In this document: positions 1 to 8,808 of the stretch, in pieces | Numbering within the stretch: the first letter of the stretch is position 1 | How the letters are laid out: every line of letters starts with the position of its first letter | NCBI RefSeq assembly: GCF_026339935.1 | Contig: NZ_JAPEPX010000001.1 | Coordinates: 558,001 to 622,000, forward strand | Origin: Streptomyces sp. NBC_01551 | Lineage (GTDB): Bacteria; Actinomycetota; Actinomycetes; Streptomycetales; Streptomycetaceae | Length of the DNA stretch: 64,000 nucleotides | Direction of reading: 5' to 3' | Position numbers and translations under genes: made by a program | Notes under the pieces: generated by a model | Told to the model about the DNA's origin: nothing | Databases searched by the model: none | Seen by the model: the letters and a program-made list of their open reading frames with translations, nothing else

Positions 1-30
1 TGCCGGGCGGCGGCCCGGGCGGGCCGAAGG

Positions 31-1119
31 TCAGCCGAAGACCACACAGCTGGCGGCCGGCACGGCCACCGAGCCGGCCCGGCGCGGCAGACCGGTCAGC
101 GGGTCCACGTCGAACCAGGCGACGTCCCCGGAGTGCTCGTTGGCCGCGTACAGCCTGCGCCCCGAGGGGTCGGCGGCGAGGTCGCGCGGCCACCGGCCAC
201 CGCAGGAGACCGTGCCCGTGAGCTGTGGCTTCTCGGCCCCGTCGGCGAGCGAGAGCGTGACGATGACGTCGGCGCCGCGGACGGCGGCCCAGACGAAGCG
301 CCCGTCCGGCGAGGCGACGATGGCCGACGGGTAGGCCCGTGCGGCCCCCTGGGCGGCCGCTGAGGCGACCGGAACCTCCACGACCGGTTCCAGGTGTCCA
401 CGCCCCGGATTCCAGCGGCAGACGGTCACCTGCGGCTCCAGCTCGTGCAGTACGTAGACCACCTCGCCGCCGGGATGGAAGGCGAGGTGGCGGGGGCCGG
501 TCCCGGCGCGCAGGGCTGCCTCCGAGTGGACGCGCAGCGCGCCGGTGGCGGGGTCGGGCGCGCACACCCGCACCGAGTCGGTGCCGAGATCCACGCTGAG
601 CACCCAGCATCCCCCCGGGTCGGGCAGCACCTGGTGCGCGTGCGGGCCCGCCTGCCGGTCGGCGTCGAGGCCGGAACCCCGGTGGGTGAGGACGGAGGCG
701 GGACCGCCGATGGCGCCGTCGGCGGCGAGCGGGAGGCTGCTGACGCTGCCGGAGGTGTAGTTGGCGGTGAGCAGCCGGCGCCCGGCCACACTGAGGTGGG
801 TGGGGCCGGAGCCGCCGACGCGGACGGCGGGCCCGAGGGCGGTGAGGCCCTCGGGGGAGGTCCGGAAGGCGCTGACCGCGCCCTGGTCGGTCTCGCTGAC
901 CGCGTAGAGCACCCCGGCCCCCCGGTCGAGGGCGAGGTACGAGGGATCGGCGAGGGCCCGGTGCTCGGCGAGCGGGGTCAGCGCCCCGGTGGCCGGGTCC
1001 ACGGCCGCGGTGGTGATGCCGCGGCCGCCGCCCGAGGTGAACGAGCCGATGTAGGCCCGGCGTTCGCCGCCCTGCCCGGCGCTGTCCGCGCCGTTCGCGC
1101 CCCTGTCCGCGTCGCCCAC
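31..1119 (-). CDS. lactonase family beta-propeller protein (6-phosphogluconolactonase-like)
   Basis: 362 residues from a GTG start with a GAGAGGGG ribosome site just upstream. The whole protein reads as repeated propeller blades of the YkgB/Pgl lactonase family (opening RAYIGSFTSGGGRGI, then motifs such as GPHAHQVLPDPGG and GPRHLAFHPGG that recur in this family). Family members hydrolyse 6-phosphogluconolactone or act on other cyclic esters; the substrate here cannot be told from sequence. There is no signal peptide, so it should be cytoplasmic. It lies 55 bp downstream of the nitric oxide synthase gene on the same strand and could be cotranscribed with it. Family call is firm, substrate is not. 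Confidence 0.85.
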   Translation of the reverse strand: MGDADRGANGADSAGQGGERRAYIGSFTSGGGRGITTAAVDPATGALTPLAEHRALADPSYLALDRGAGVLYAVSETDQGAVSAFRTSPEGLTALGPAVRVGGSGPTHLSVAGRRLLTANYTSGSVSSLPLAADGAIGGPASVLTHRGSGLDADRQAGPHAHQVLPDPGGCWVLSVDLGTDSVRVCAPDPATGALRVHSEAALRAGTGPRHLAFHPGGEVVYVLHELEPQVTVCRWNPGRGHLEPVVEVPVASAAAQGAARAYPSAIVASPDGRFVWAAVRGADVIVTLSLADGAEKPQLTGTVSCGGRWPRDLAADPSGRRLYAANEHSGDVAWFDVDPLTGLPRRAGSVAVPAASCVVFG

Positions 1120-1174
1120 GGGAGCCCCTCTCAGTCACTGCCGGATCCGTTGGGAGCCGACGGTAACAGAAGGT

Positions 1175-2323
1175 CTAGACCAAATCCCGCCCCTGGGCCC
1201 GTTCTTGCGCGCCGGGGTGGTGCACGTACGCCGGAGAGACCTGCCTGTCCTCGAAGGTGCGGTGGAAGACCGGGGTGGCCGAGCCGGAGATCGGCGGCAC
1301 GATCCAGGACCAGTCGGCGCCCACGTCCCGCCCCTTGCGCTCCTCGCGCTCCAGGTGGGTCAGGAAGCGCCGGGACTCGCTGTGATGGTCGGCGATGGTG
1401 ACCTTGGCGCGGTCGAAGGAGTGCAGCACGGCCCGGTTGAGCTCGACGAGCGCCCGGTCCTTCCACAGCGAGCGGTCGCTGGAGGTGTCCAGGCCCAGGC
1501 GGCGGCCGACGGCCGGGAGCAGGTTGTACCGGTCGGCGTCGGCGAGGTTGCGGGCGCCGATCTCGGTGCCCATGTACCAGCCGTTGAACGGGGCGGCCGG
1601 GTAGTGGATGCCGCCGATCTCCAGGCACATGTTGGAGATGGCGGGCACGGCGTGCCAGCGCAGCCCCCAGTCCGTCCAGCCGTCGCCGCCGCCCTCCCCG
1701 TCGGGGTGCGCGATCGGGACTTCGAGGACCGCATCGGCGGGGGTGTCGAACCAGCGGGGCTTGTCGTCGACGCCCTGGACCACCAGCGGGAGGAGGTCGA
1801 AGGGGGTGCCCGCGCCACCGGACCAGCCGAGCTGGAGGAGGGCCTCCGTGAGGGGGGCGTTGCGGGCGTCGCCCACCGTTATGGAGTGGTGGTCGCCGTA
1901 GCCGGCGTAGCGGACCAGCTGCTCGCTCCAGATCAGCGGGCCGGGGCGGCCCGGGGCGTCCGGGGCGAAGACGGTGATCGTGGGGCGGACCCGGCCGCCG
2001 TTGGTCGCCTCGCGCAGGTGCTCGAAGCATTCGGCGGCGATGTCGTCCGAGTCGGTGAGCGCGCGCCGGTCGCGCACCCGCAGCGAATTCCAGTAGAGCC
2101 GGCCTATGCAGCGGTTGCTGTTGCGCCATGCCACGCGGGCCCCGTGGACCAGCTCCTGCGGGGTGTGCCGGTACGTTCCGGTCTCCGCGAGTTCGGCCCG
2201 TACGGCGGCGAGCCGGGCACGCGAATCACCGGCCTCCGGAATTTCCCGATGGAAGAGCCGGATGAACTCCTCGGCCGCTTCCCACACCTGAGCGGTGGTG
2301 GAACGCTGTTTCAGAATTTCCAT
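1175..2323 (-). CDS. nos: nitric oxide synthase oxygenase
   Basis: 382 residues, the normal length for a stand-alone bacterial NOS oxygenase domain without a fused reductase. The heme-thiolate cysteine lies in ARVAWRNSNRCIGRLYW near residue 75. The substrate-binding stretch GWYMGTEIGARN with its conserved Glu is near residue 250. The enzyme oxidises L-arginine to citrulline and NO using electrons from a partner reductase that is not encoded nearby. Start is ATG; the upstream ribosome site is weak. A 13-bp perfect palindrome lies 54 bp upstream of the start. No thaxtomin genes are near, so a role in physiology or stress tolerance is more likely than phytotoxin nitration (inference). Confidence 0.93.
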   Translation of the reverse strand: MEILKQRSTTAQVWEAAEEFIRLFHREIPEAGDSRARLAAVRAELAETGTYRHTPQELVHGARVAWRNSNRCIGRLYWNSLRVRDRRALTDSDDIAAECFEHLREATNGGRVRPTITVFAPDAPGRPGPLIWSEQLVRYAGYGDHHSITVGDARNAPLTEALLQLGWSGGAGTPFDLLPLVVQGVDDKPRWFDTPADAVLEVPIAHPDGEGGGDGWTDWGLRWHAVPAISNMCLEIGGIHYPAAPFNGWYMGTEIGARNLADADRYNLLPAVGRRLGLDTSSDRSLWKDRALVELNRAVLHSFDRAKVTIADHHSESRRFLTHLEREERKGRDVGADWSWIVPPISGSATPVFHRTFEDRQVSPAYVHHPGAQERAQGRDLV

Positions 2324-2376
2324 TCCGGGCCGTTACCCCCTGTCCTGCCAGATCCACCCTGTACGTGCCGGACGAA

Positions 2377-2389
2377 TGTTCAATGAACA
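2377..2389. promoter_or_regulatory. palindromic operator candidate upstream of nos
   Basis: TGTTCAATGAACA is a perfect inverted repeat around one central base, set in a locally AT-rich stretch 54 bp upstream of the NOS start. This size and position fit a repressor site over the nos promoter. The cognate regulator is unknown and not adjacent. Confidence 0.4.
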
Positions 2390-2588
2390 ATTACCCGTTG
2401 TACAGCTCGCAGGTCAGGGGTGTGAGCGGGGCAGGGCGGGAACTACACCTCCGGGTGATCTTCGCGGATCGGCCTGCGGAAGCGAGTCGACGCGGCGTAG
2501 CATCCGTCGCAGTTCTCGTACGCATATGCCCGTAGCCACTGTGCCCGTAGCCATATCCGTGGGATCGAGAACCCTGCGGATGGTCCGC

Positions 2589-4094
2589 TCAGGCGGCGGG
2601 GATCAGGGGAGCCCTCGGGTCGGTGCGCAGCGGGGCCGCGAGGGCCACCAAGGCGTGCTCCAGGCCGTGCAGGTGCGCGAGGGCCGACTCGGCGCCCGCC
2701 GCCGGGCGGGGCGCGGGCGGTGCGGTGAGTTCCGGGGCGCCGTGCGGGGCGGTGAGCGCCTCGACGGCGGCCTCCACGCGCCAGCAGGCGGCGGCGAGCC
2801 GGGCGTCGTGCGAGGCCTGCGGGTCGGCGGCGACGGCCACGAGACCGCGCACCTCCCGGGCGCAGTCGTCGAGCAGCCGGAGCACCTGGCGGGCCCGGGC
2901 CTTGCGGGCGCGCAGCGGGCTCAGCGGGTGGACGAGGGGCGCGAGGGCCATCCGTACCCGGCCCAGCAGCAGTTCGAGCTCGGCGGCGTGCGGGGCCGGA
3001 TCGGCGTCGGGGTCACCGGCGAGGCGGTCCAGGGCGGCGGCGGTGGAAGCCCGTACGCAGTGCAGCGCGCGCTGGATCCAGGCGTCGTTGGCGGCATGGG
3101 TGGTCACCGGGAGCACGATCACGACGGCGAGCGCGGCACCGAGCGCGCCGATCGCGGTCTCCTCGAAGCGCAGGAGCAGCAGGCCGGGGTGGAGGACGCC
3201 GAGGAGGCCGTAGAGCAGTCCGGCCATGACGGTGACGAAGAACATCATCCAGGAGTACGACGGCGCGGCGGTGTAGAAGATGCCGAAGACGCATACGGCG
3301 ACCAGCGCTGCGGTGGGCGCGGGGGCGCCGTGCAGGGGTACGGCGATCAGCAGGCCGGCGGCGATGCCGATGACGGTGCCGAGGACCCGGCGGAAGCCTC
3401 GTACCAGGGTCTCGCCCCGGGAGGTGGTGTTGACGAAGATCCACCAGGTGGTGCCGACCGCCCAGTACCAGCGGTCGTCGGAGAGCGCCTGGCCGATGCT
3501 CAGCGCGAAGGCACAGGCGGCGGTGGCCTGGAAGGCCTGCCGGGTGGTGGGCCGGGCCAGACCGGTGCCGGGGAGGCCGGGCGGAGCGGCGGGCGGCGGT
3601 GTACGGCGCTCGATGGGCCACAGGACGAACCGCGCGGCGCCGGCCGAGAGGAGGGCCAGGCCGACGGCGGCGTACAGCTCGGGCAGCTGGCCGGGCCGCG
3701 CGTGGAGGAACTGGGTGACGAAGAACATCATGAACGCGAAGATCCCGAGCGCGTGTCCGCGCGGGCCCCAGCGGCGGGCGTAGACCCCGGCGAAGACGAC
3801 GGCGAGGAACGCGACGTCCCGGGCGAGCGGGACGCCGTGCAGGGTCGTGGCCAGGGCGAGGACGGGGAACCCGGCGGCGGGCAGCAGGGCGGTCGTCAGG
3901 CGCTGGGCGCGCACGGTGGGGTCGAGCACGGTGAAGAGGGCGAGCAGGGCCGCCAGTCCCCCGGTGATGGAGGCGGTGAGGGAGAGCCCGCAGAGCTCGG
4001 CGACGGCGACGGCGAGCGCGACGCCGATCACCGCCCGGCTGGAATTCCTCAGTCGCATGAGCCCCGGATCCGGAGCCACGAACATTCTCTTCAC
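2589..4094 (-). CDS. FUSC family membrane protein (aromatic acid exporter-like)
   Basis: About 501 residues from a GTG start (VKRMFVAPDPG...) preceded by an AAGGGGGG stretch. The reading frame is open further upstream to 4259, but that extension is Arg/Pro-rich and looks non-coding. Two hydrophobic blocks, each of several membrane segments (about residues 15-155 and 220-370), flank soluble stretches. The second block contains FALSIGQALSDDRWYWAVGTTWWIF, typical of the fusaric acid resistance/YccS-type (FUSC) families. The soluble C-terminus is Ala-rich and helical. Probable efflux of aromatic acids or related organic anions; substrate unknown. It is convergent with nothing and may be monocistronic. 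Confidence 0.8.
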   Translation of the reverse strand: MKRMFVAPDPGLMRLRNSSRAVIGVALAVAVAELCGLSLTASITGGLAALLALFTVLDPTVRAQRLTTALLPAAGFPVLALATTLHGVPLARDVAFLAVVFAGVYARRWGPRGHALGIFAFMMFFVTQFLHARPGQLPELYAAVGLALLSAGAARFVLWPIERRTPPPAAPPGLPGTGLARPTTRQAFQATAACAFALSIGQALSDDRWYWAVGTTWWIFVNTTSRGETLVRGFRRVLGTVIGIAAGLLIAVPLHGAPAPTAALVAVCVFGIFYTAAPSYSWMMFFVTVMAGLLYGLLGVLHPGLLLLRFEETAIGALGAALAVVIVLPVTTHAANDAWIQRALHCVRASTAAALDRLAGDPDADPAPHAAELELLLGRVRMALAPLVHPLSPLRARKARARQVLRLLDDCAREVRGLVAVAADPQASHDARLAAACWRVEAAVEALTAPHGAPELTAPPAPRPAAGAESALAHLHGLEHALVALAAPLRTDPRAPLIPAA

Positions 4095-4454
4095 GGCGGT
4101 GTGCCGCCCCCCTTGCAGTGGCGCGCGCCGGCCCGGCGTCCGCCCGGGGGTGGTGGGCGGCGAAACGGGCACGGCGAAGGCGCCGCGCTCCGGTCCGGCC
4201 TCGTTGCCGCCCGGCGCTGCGCGGCGCCGTAAGTACTTGGATACGCCACAGATAAACATGTACGGCCCACTGGCTCAACTGTGCGGCGCCGCACTGTGCC
4301 ATTGGTACAGCGACAGCCGGTCGGTTTCGGCCGGTCGCGGCCAACGGACCAGGGCAGGGGACCTTGGTCCGGACAATGCGTGGATTGCGGCACATATGCG
4401 GGCAACCTAGACTGAAAATGATCAATAAAGATCAACCCCGAGCGGGTAACCCTC

Positions 4455-7115
4455 ATGGCCGAGCGCGTACGACAGTGCGACCCACGGACCGGTACCCACC
4501 GCGAGAGGCGGGCGCCGCGGGGACCGTCGAAGGCGCGGGCGGGGACGTGGGAGACCCCCGGGACCTCCGAGATCCCCCAGGGCCCGGGGGCCTCGCCCGG
4601 GCTGGCCCGGCTGATGGCGTCCGGCGCCGGGAACCGCGCGGTGGGCGCGTACCTGCGCGAGGAGGCGCGGAGCGCCGAGGGGCAGCCGCTCGACCCCTCC
4701 CTGCGTGCGCGCATGGAGTCGCATCTGGGCGCCGACCTGTCCGGGGTCCGGCTGCACACCTCCACCGCCGCCGGCCAGTCGGCGAACGCGCTGCGGGCCA
4801 GGGCCTTCACCGTCGGCCAGGACATCGTCTTCGCGGCCGGCGAGTACCGGCCCGCCGACGCGGCCGGCCGCGCACTGCTCGCCCACGAGCTGACGCACAC
4901 GGTCCAGCAAGCGCGCGGCGGGGCCGCGCCCGCCGGGTCGGACCGTACGGAGCGGGCGGCGGGCGCGAGCGCCTCCCGGCTGGCGCACGGCGCGGGCGGG
5001 GCGCGGGTCACGGAGGGGTCCGCGGTCGGGGTGGCGCGTGTACCGGCCGGGGAGCAGACCCAGGAGCAGGCCCCCGAGAAGCCGGACTCCCTCGGATTCT
5101 GGGGCGACCTGGTGGTCGACGAGCTCGCGGGTGTGGCGGTCGGGTCGGGCTTGCAGCAGCAGATGCTGAAGGCCGCCGTGACCGGCTTCTTCGCGGAGCT
5201 GGACCGCCAGATCCAGGACCCGAAGACCAGGTCCGACATCCACGCCGGCGCCATGGAACTGGCCAAGCGCGGCAACCAGGAGAAGATGATCGCGGCGTAC
5301 TACGCCGGCGCGGCCGCGGGCCTCGTGAGCCCGCTGACCGACCTCCTGGGCATCGGCGTGCTGCTCGAACAGCTACAGGCGTTCGGCGGGAAGCTCGCGA
5401 CCGGAGTCCTGAAGGGCGAGATCGACCTGATCGACGAGGTCACGGGCCTGGTCGGGGCGTACGAGAACTTCAAGCAGCACCTGATCGAGTCGCTGATCGA
5501 CACCATCAAGGAGCACCCGGAGGAGCTCTTCTTCTTCGGCAGCCTCCAGGCCGTGGCGGTACGCAAGGCAGGGGAGGCCGGCCGCACCGGAGCCCGGCGC
5601 GTCGTCGCGGCGATCTCCGAGAAGGACGAGGACAAGCCGGCCGCCGCGCCCGAGACGGCGCAGCAGATCCTGACGAACCACACCGAGGCCGAGAAGGCCG
5701 GTGCGGCCAGCGCCCTCACCTCCAAGGCGACCCGGGCGCGGCAGGCGATCTTCCACACGCACCCGGAGCGCATCGGCTACGACGTGGGAGAGGCCGTCGG
5801 CTCGGCCATCGGCAACCTGCTCATCGCGCTGTTCACGGAGGGCGTCGGCAACGCCGTCACCAAGATCGCGGGAGAGATCGGCCGTGTCTGCCCCGTGCTC
5901 GCCCGCGGGGCGGAGGCGCTCGCCGAGATCGGCAAGGCCATCACCGCCGTGGAGAACGCGATCGGCGCGCTGATCGAAGGGGCGCTCAACACGCTCAAGG
6001 GCCTGGGCAGGATCCTCGGGCCGTTCCGCGCGCTGATGACACGCCTGCGGGAGTTCCTGGGCAAGGTGCTCGGCCGGGTGACCCGGTTGGAGGCGGCGGC
6101 GGCGCTCCACGCGGGGGAGACGACGGCGCCGAAGCTCGCCCCGAAGCTGGCGCCCAAGCTCCCGGGTCCGGGCAGGGCGGGCAAGCCGGGCAGCCCGGGC
6201 AAGCCGCACGCGAAGCCGTCGGCGGCGCCGAAGCGCGGGCGCTCCACGCCGGGGGGCGCGGTCAACGACAACGACGTTCCGCTGCGCACGGGCGAGACCG
6301 TGAAGGAGCCCGCCCCCAAGGCCGCCACCGAGCCGGGCGGGCGGCCGGAAGCCCCCGAGCCGCACCCCCAGAGCGGGGTCCAGCCGGCGGCCCGGGCCAC
6401 CGAGGAGCAGGTCGAGGAACAAGCCGCACAGCAGGTCGAGCAGAAGATCGCGGTCAACGCGCCGCCTCCCGCGCACACCCCGACCACGGCCGCGAAGACC
6501 CCGCCGAAGAAGCCCCCCGCGCTCAAGGTGGTCCCCCCGCCGAAGGGCGCCACGGCGCCCGCGAAACCGCTGTCGCCGAAGGCTCCGCCGGGTACCAAGG
6601 GCGCCAAGGCACCCGGCGGGAAACAGGCCGCCGACACGGCGGAAAAGGCCGCGAGAAGGGCGGAGCGCAGAGCGAAGGAATTCAAGCTCGCCTCGGCCGA
6701 CGGGCGCCTCACCTTGCCTCTGACCAACGAAGAACGCTCCCTGATCATGGAGCACCTCGCCGAGCGCCAACCGCTCAACGACGCCATGAAGAAGAGGCTG
6801 CGCACGGACGCGGCCGCCGAATGGAAAAGGGCCACCGGTGGGACGGGACATCAGCCGGGTGAGAATTATCAGGTGCATCACATCGTCCCCCTGGAATTCG
6901 CGCACAGATTCCCGGGACGGTTCCCCAATGAGACGAGCAATCTGGTCCTGATGGACACCGTGGCCCACAACCGGTGGCACACCACGATCAACGCGCGCAG
7001 CCGCAAGTACGGTCTGACGCCCAAGGACCTCGCGAACCTCGAGCGCAGGACCGTGCCCTACAACAAGGGGTCGGTTTTCGTCATCCGGAACGGGAAGGTC
7101 GTTCCCGCCGAGTGA
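4455..7115 (+). CDS. DUF4157 (eCIS core) protein with C-terminal HNH-like nuclease motif
   Basis: 886 residues. Residues about 86-155 form a DUF4157 domain (starting MESHLGADLSGVRLHT and ending in HELTHTVQQ, a zincin-like HExxH-type motif with T at the fourth position). This domain marks cargo of extracellular contractile injection systems. A central region has amphipathic and hydrophobic helices (about 275-545). A Pro/Lys/Ala-rich linker (about 550-740) contains repeats such as APKLAPKLAPKL. The C-terminus (about 805-850) has VHHIVPLEF, then SNLVLMDTVAHNRWH, an HH-N-H pattern of HNH-type toxin nucleases. Inference: an injected antibacterial or anti-eukaryotic nuclease effector. No immunity gene, sheath, tube or baseplate genes are seen in the window. 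The promoter region (4405-4445) is unusually AT-rich for this genome. Confidence 0.8.
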   Translation: MAERVRQCDPRTGTHRERRAPRGPSKARAGTWETPGTSEIPQGPGASPGLARLMASGAGNRAVGAYLREEARSAEGQPLDPSLRARMESHLGADLSGVRLHTSTAAGQSANALRARAFTVGQDIVFAAGEYRPADAAGRALLAHELTHTVQQARGGAAPAGSDRTERAAGASASRLAHGAGGARVTEGSAVGVARVPAGEQTQEQAPEKPDSLGFWGDLVVDELAGVAVGSGLQQQMLKAAVTGFFAELDRQIQDPKTRSDIHAGAMELAKRGNQEKMIAAYYAGAAAGLVSPLTDLLGIGVLLEQLQAFGGKLATGVLKGEIDLIDEVTGLVGAYENFKQHLIESLIDTIKEHPEELFFFGSLQAVAVRKAGEAGRTGARRVVAAISEKDEDKPAAAPETAQQILTNHTEAEKAGAASALTSKATRARQAIFHTHPERIGYDVGEAVGSAIGNLLIALFTEGVGNAVTKIAGEIGRVCPVLARGAEALAEIGKAITAVENAIGALIEGALNTLKGLGRILGPFRALMTRLREFLGKVLGRVTRLEAAAALHAGETTAPKLAPKLAPKLPGPGRAGKPGSPGKPHAKPSAAPKRGRSTPGGAVNDNDVPLRTGETVKEPAPKAATEPGGRPEAPEPHPQSGVQPAARATEEQVEEQAAQQVEQKIAVNAPPPAHTPTTAAKTPPKKPPALKVVPPPKGATAPAKPLSPKAPPGTKGAKAPGGKQAADTAEKAARRAERRAKEFKLASADGRLTLPLTNEERSLIMEHLAERQPLNDAMKKRLRTDAAAEWKRATGGTGHQPGENYQVHHIVPLEFAHRFPGRFPNETSNLVLMDTVAHNRWHTTINARSRKYGLTPKDLANLERRTVPYNKGSVFVIRNGKVVPAE

Positions 7116-7127
7116 GGGTGCGCGCCC

Positions 7128-7646
7128 CTACGCGAGACCCGACGCCCGGAACACCGTGTGTGCCGTCTCCCGGTCGATCAGCCGGCACAGGCGCCGCAGC
7201 GGCACGAGGCCCTCGCGCATCGTGCCGCGCGCGAGGCTGGTGTGGATGTCCCGGTCCAGGACGTGCCACAACGGCGGGTTCGCGGCCAGGACGCGGGGGT
7301 CGACTTCGAGGCGGTTGCCGTCGATGTCCCGCAGCACGAGCCGCTGCGCGACCCCGTCGTGCCAGGCGACCGAGGCCAGCCGGTCCGTGTGGACGCGGCG
7401 GCGGTGGACCAGGCCCCGGGTGGTGAGCAGGCCCGGGACGGCGCGGACGCGGGTCGGCCACAGGACGAGGAACAGGGCGAGGCCGAGCGCGGTCCACACC
7501 ACGACGCGGCGCCAGTCGGCGGAGCCGGCCGCCGTGTCGACGGCCAGGAGCAGCGCCGGGAAGAGGGTGGCGAGGCCGGTCGCGGCGCGGGCGTCGCCCG
7601 CCCAGCCGCGGTCCTGCGCGGGCGCCGGTTCGGGTGCGGGGTTCAC
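7128..7646 (-). CDS. PH-like domain small membrane protein
   Basis: 172 residues from a GTG start whose bases overlap the stop of the upstream universal stress gene (GTGA, 4 bp), implying translational coupling. Residues about 12-55 hold two closely spaced hydrophobic segments (GLATLFPALLLAVDTAAG and VVVWTALGLALFLVLWPT). The rest is a soluble beta-rich part (GLVHRRRVHTDRLASVAWHDG, then LRDIDGNRLEVDP) that resembles bacterial PH-like domains of membrane proteins. The frame is open far upstream, but only this part is not shadowed by the universal stress gene. Function unknown; its pairing with a stress protein under a putative KdpE site suggests an osmotic-stress role. Confidence 0.7.
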   Translation of the reverse strand: MNPAPEPAPAQDRGWAGDARAATGLATLFPALLLAVDTAAGSADWRRVVVWTALGLALFLVLWPTRVRAVPGLLTTRGLVHRRRVHTDRLASVAWHDGVAQRLVLRDIDGNRLEVDPRVLAANPPLWHVLDRDIHTSLARGTMREGLVPLRRLCRLIDRETAHTVFRASGLA

Positions 7647-8158
7647 CGGGCCAGCTCCCGCGCGTCCAGCGGCATCCGCCACGCGTTGCGGCGGCGTACG
7701 GCGGCCAGGTCGGCCTGGAGCGGGCTGGGCGGCACCGCCAGGACGGGGCAGGGGGCGTGCGCGACGCAGTACCGGGCGACCGAGGGCGCCAGCGCGCGCA
7801 GCAGCGGCCCGCGTGAGCCGGTGCCGACGACGAGCAGGTCGCCCGGGTCGTGGACGGCGTCGACCAGCGCGGCGCCGGGCGTGCCGCGGGCGGTCAGCCC
7901 GGCCAGCGTGACCCCCGGCGGGCGCTCGCCGAAGGCGGTCCCCAGGATCTCCCGCAGCCGCTCGACCGCCACGGACCGGCAGCCGTCGAGGACGGACAGG
8001 CCGCAGGAGCCGCGGCCGCCGAGTCCTCCGCCGGGCGGTTGCCAGGCCAGCACCACCCACAGTTCCGCGTCCCGGGCGCGGGCCTCGGCGGCCGCCCGGT
8101 GCAGTGCCGCCAGGCTCCCGAGGGATCCGCCCGTCCCCACCACGACTCTCGCTCGCAC
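7643..8158 (-). CDS. universal stress protein family protein
   Basis: 171 residues. The start is the GTG giving VRARVVVGTGGSLGSLAALHRA, chosen because GGAGGGG lies at good spacing upstream and because the family fold begins at this beta strand; the open frame extends to 8266 without family similarity. The C-terminal nucleotide-binding loop DLLVVGTGSRGPLLRALAPSVARYCVAHAPCPVLAV matches the Usp pattern but lacks the final Gly of G-2x-G-9x-G-S/T, so ATP binding may be altered. It is the first gene of a two-gene operon with the PH-like membrane protein. Its promoter carries the minus-strand tandem 11-bp repeat. Confidence 0.85.
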   Translation of the reverse strand: MRARVVVGTGGSLGSLAALHRAAAEARARDAELWVVLAWQPPGGGLGGRGSCGLSVLDGCRSVAVERLREILGTAFGERPPGVTLAGLTARGTPGAALVDAVHDPGDLLVVGTGSRGPLLRALAPSVARYCVAHAPCPVLAVPPSPLQADLAAVRRRNAWRMPLDARELAR

Positions 8159-8231
8159 CGTCCCGACCCCTCCCCGCTCCGCGTTCGTACGACGCCTCCC
8201 ATGGAACGGCGGGAAGCGGCCCCGGGGCGGT

Positions 8232-8274
8232 TTCGCTGACGGTCTTCTGACGCCGCGTCCGCACATCCTGACGC
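8232..8274 (-). promoter_or_regulatory. tandem 11-bp direct repeat (putative KdpE box) upstream of the stress gene
   Basis: On the minus strand GCGTCAGAAGA (8253-8243) is followed directly by CCGTCAGCGAA (8242-8232). A further copy, GCGTCAGGATG, lies at 8274-8264. The 11-bp period is the one OmpR/PhoB-family regulators bind. The site is 74 bp upstream of the GTG start of the universal stress gene. Similar repeats occur at 8299-8352, 13132-13153 and 17477-17530. Confidence 0.5.
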
Positions 8275-8298
8275 GTCCCTGATCCGGCGGGGCGCGGG

Positions 8299-8352
8299 CC
8301 GTCAGCGACGTGTATGGACTCGGGCCTTCGCCGTCAAGGTGGCGTCAGGAGG
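8299..8352 (+). promoter_or_regulatory. tandem 11-bp direct repeat (putative KdpE box) upstream of the SAV_915-like gene
   Basis: On the plus strand CCGTCAAGGTG (8331-8341) is followed directly by GCGTCAGGAGG (8342-8352). An outlying half-site, CCGTCAGCGAC, starts 32 bp upstream at 8299. The kdp promoter shows the same arrangement, a tandem pair plus a third copy 32 bp away. It lies 87 bp before the ATG at 8439, divergent from the site serving the stress gene. Confidence 0.5.
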
Positions 8353-8438
8353 CGGCGCGCAGCGGCCGGGGTCGGGCATAGCTTCGGTGGCGCGCCTCAG
8401 GCGCCATCAGTCGATCGTGGTTCCTCAGGGAGGGCCCC

Positions 8439-8792
8439 ATGTGTCTGTTCCAGTACGCCGACGACCCCGAGCCCGAAGAACGGATCCCGGCCGGGCCGCT
8501 GTTCGTGCCCGTCCGGCCGGGGAGCGGAGGAGCGCCGGTGATCCGGCTGTTCCGTACTCCGCTGGGCATGCGTACGGCCGTCGGCTTCACCCGCGCGGAG
8601 CGGCTGGCCGCGACGCTCGGCGAGGGCCAGGCGTACATCCGGCTGGCGGAGTCCGCGCTGCGGGCGCTGTGCGAGCCGCTCGGCGCGGGGCTGGTCACCG
8701 TGGACCCGACGCTGTCGGCTCCCCCGGTGGCGGCCCCGGTCGCGCCGGCGCCGGACCGGCTCCCGGTCCCGCACGCCGGCCGGGCCGTCTGA
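8439..8792 (+). CDS. small SAV_915-like conserved protein
   Basis: 117 residues, opening MCLFQYADDPEPEERIPAGPLFVPV. ATG start behind a strong GGGAGGG site. A central conserved-looking stretch (VIRLFRTPLGMRTAVGFTRAERLAATLGEGQAYIRLAESALRALCEPLG) is followed by a Pro/Ala-rich tail. I associate this pattern with a small family found in streptomycetes (SAV_915), of unknown function; that link is from memory and unverified. No membrane segment or signal peptide. It ends 16 bp before the decarboxylase gene, so the two should form an operon, with a putative KdpE site upstream. Confidence 0.7.
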   Translation: MCLFQYADDPEPEERIPAGPLFVPVRPGSGGAPVIRLFRTPLGMRTAVGFTRAERLAATLGEGQAYIRLAESALRALCEPLGAGLVTVDPTLSAPPVAAPVAPAPDRLPVPHAGRAV

Positions 8793-8808
8793 GAGCGAGG
8801 GGATCGAA

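Noticed and set aside
8158..8266. 36-residue N-terminal extension of the universal stress protein
   Set aside because: The extension covers the putative KdpE box and promoter and has no family similarity; a better GTG with a ribosome site lies at 8158.
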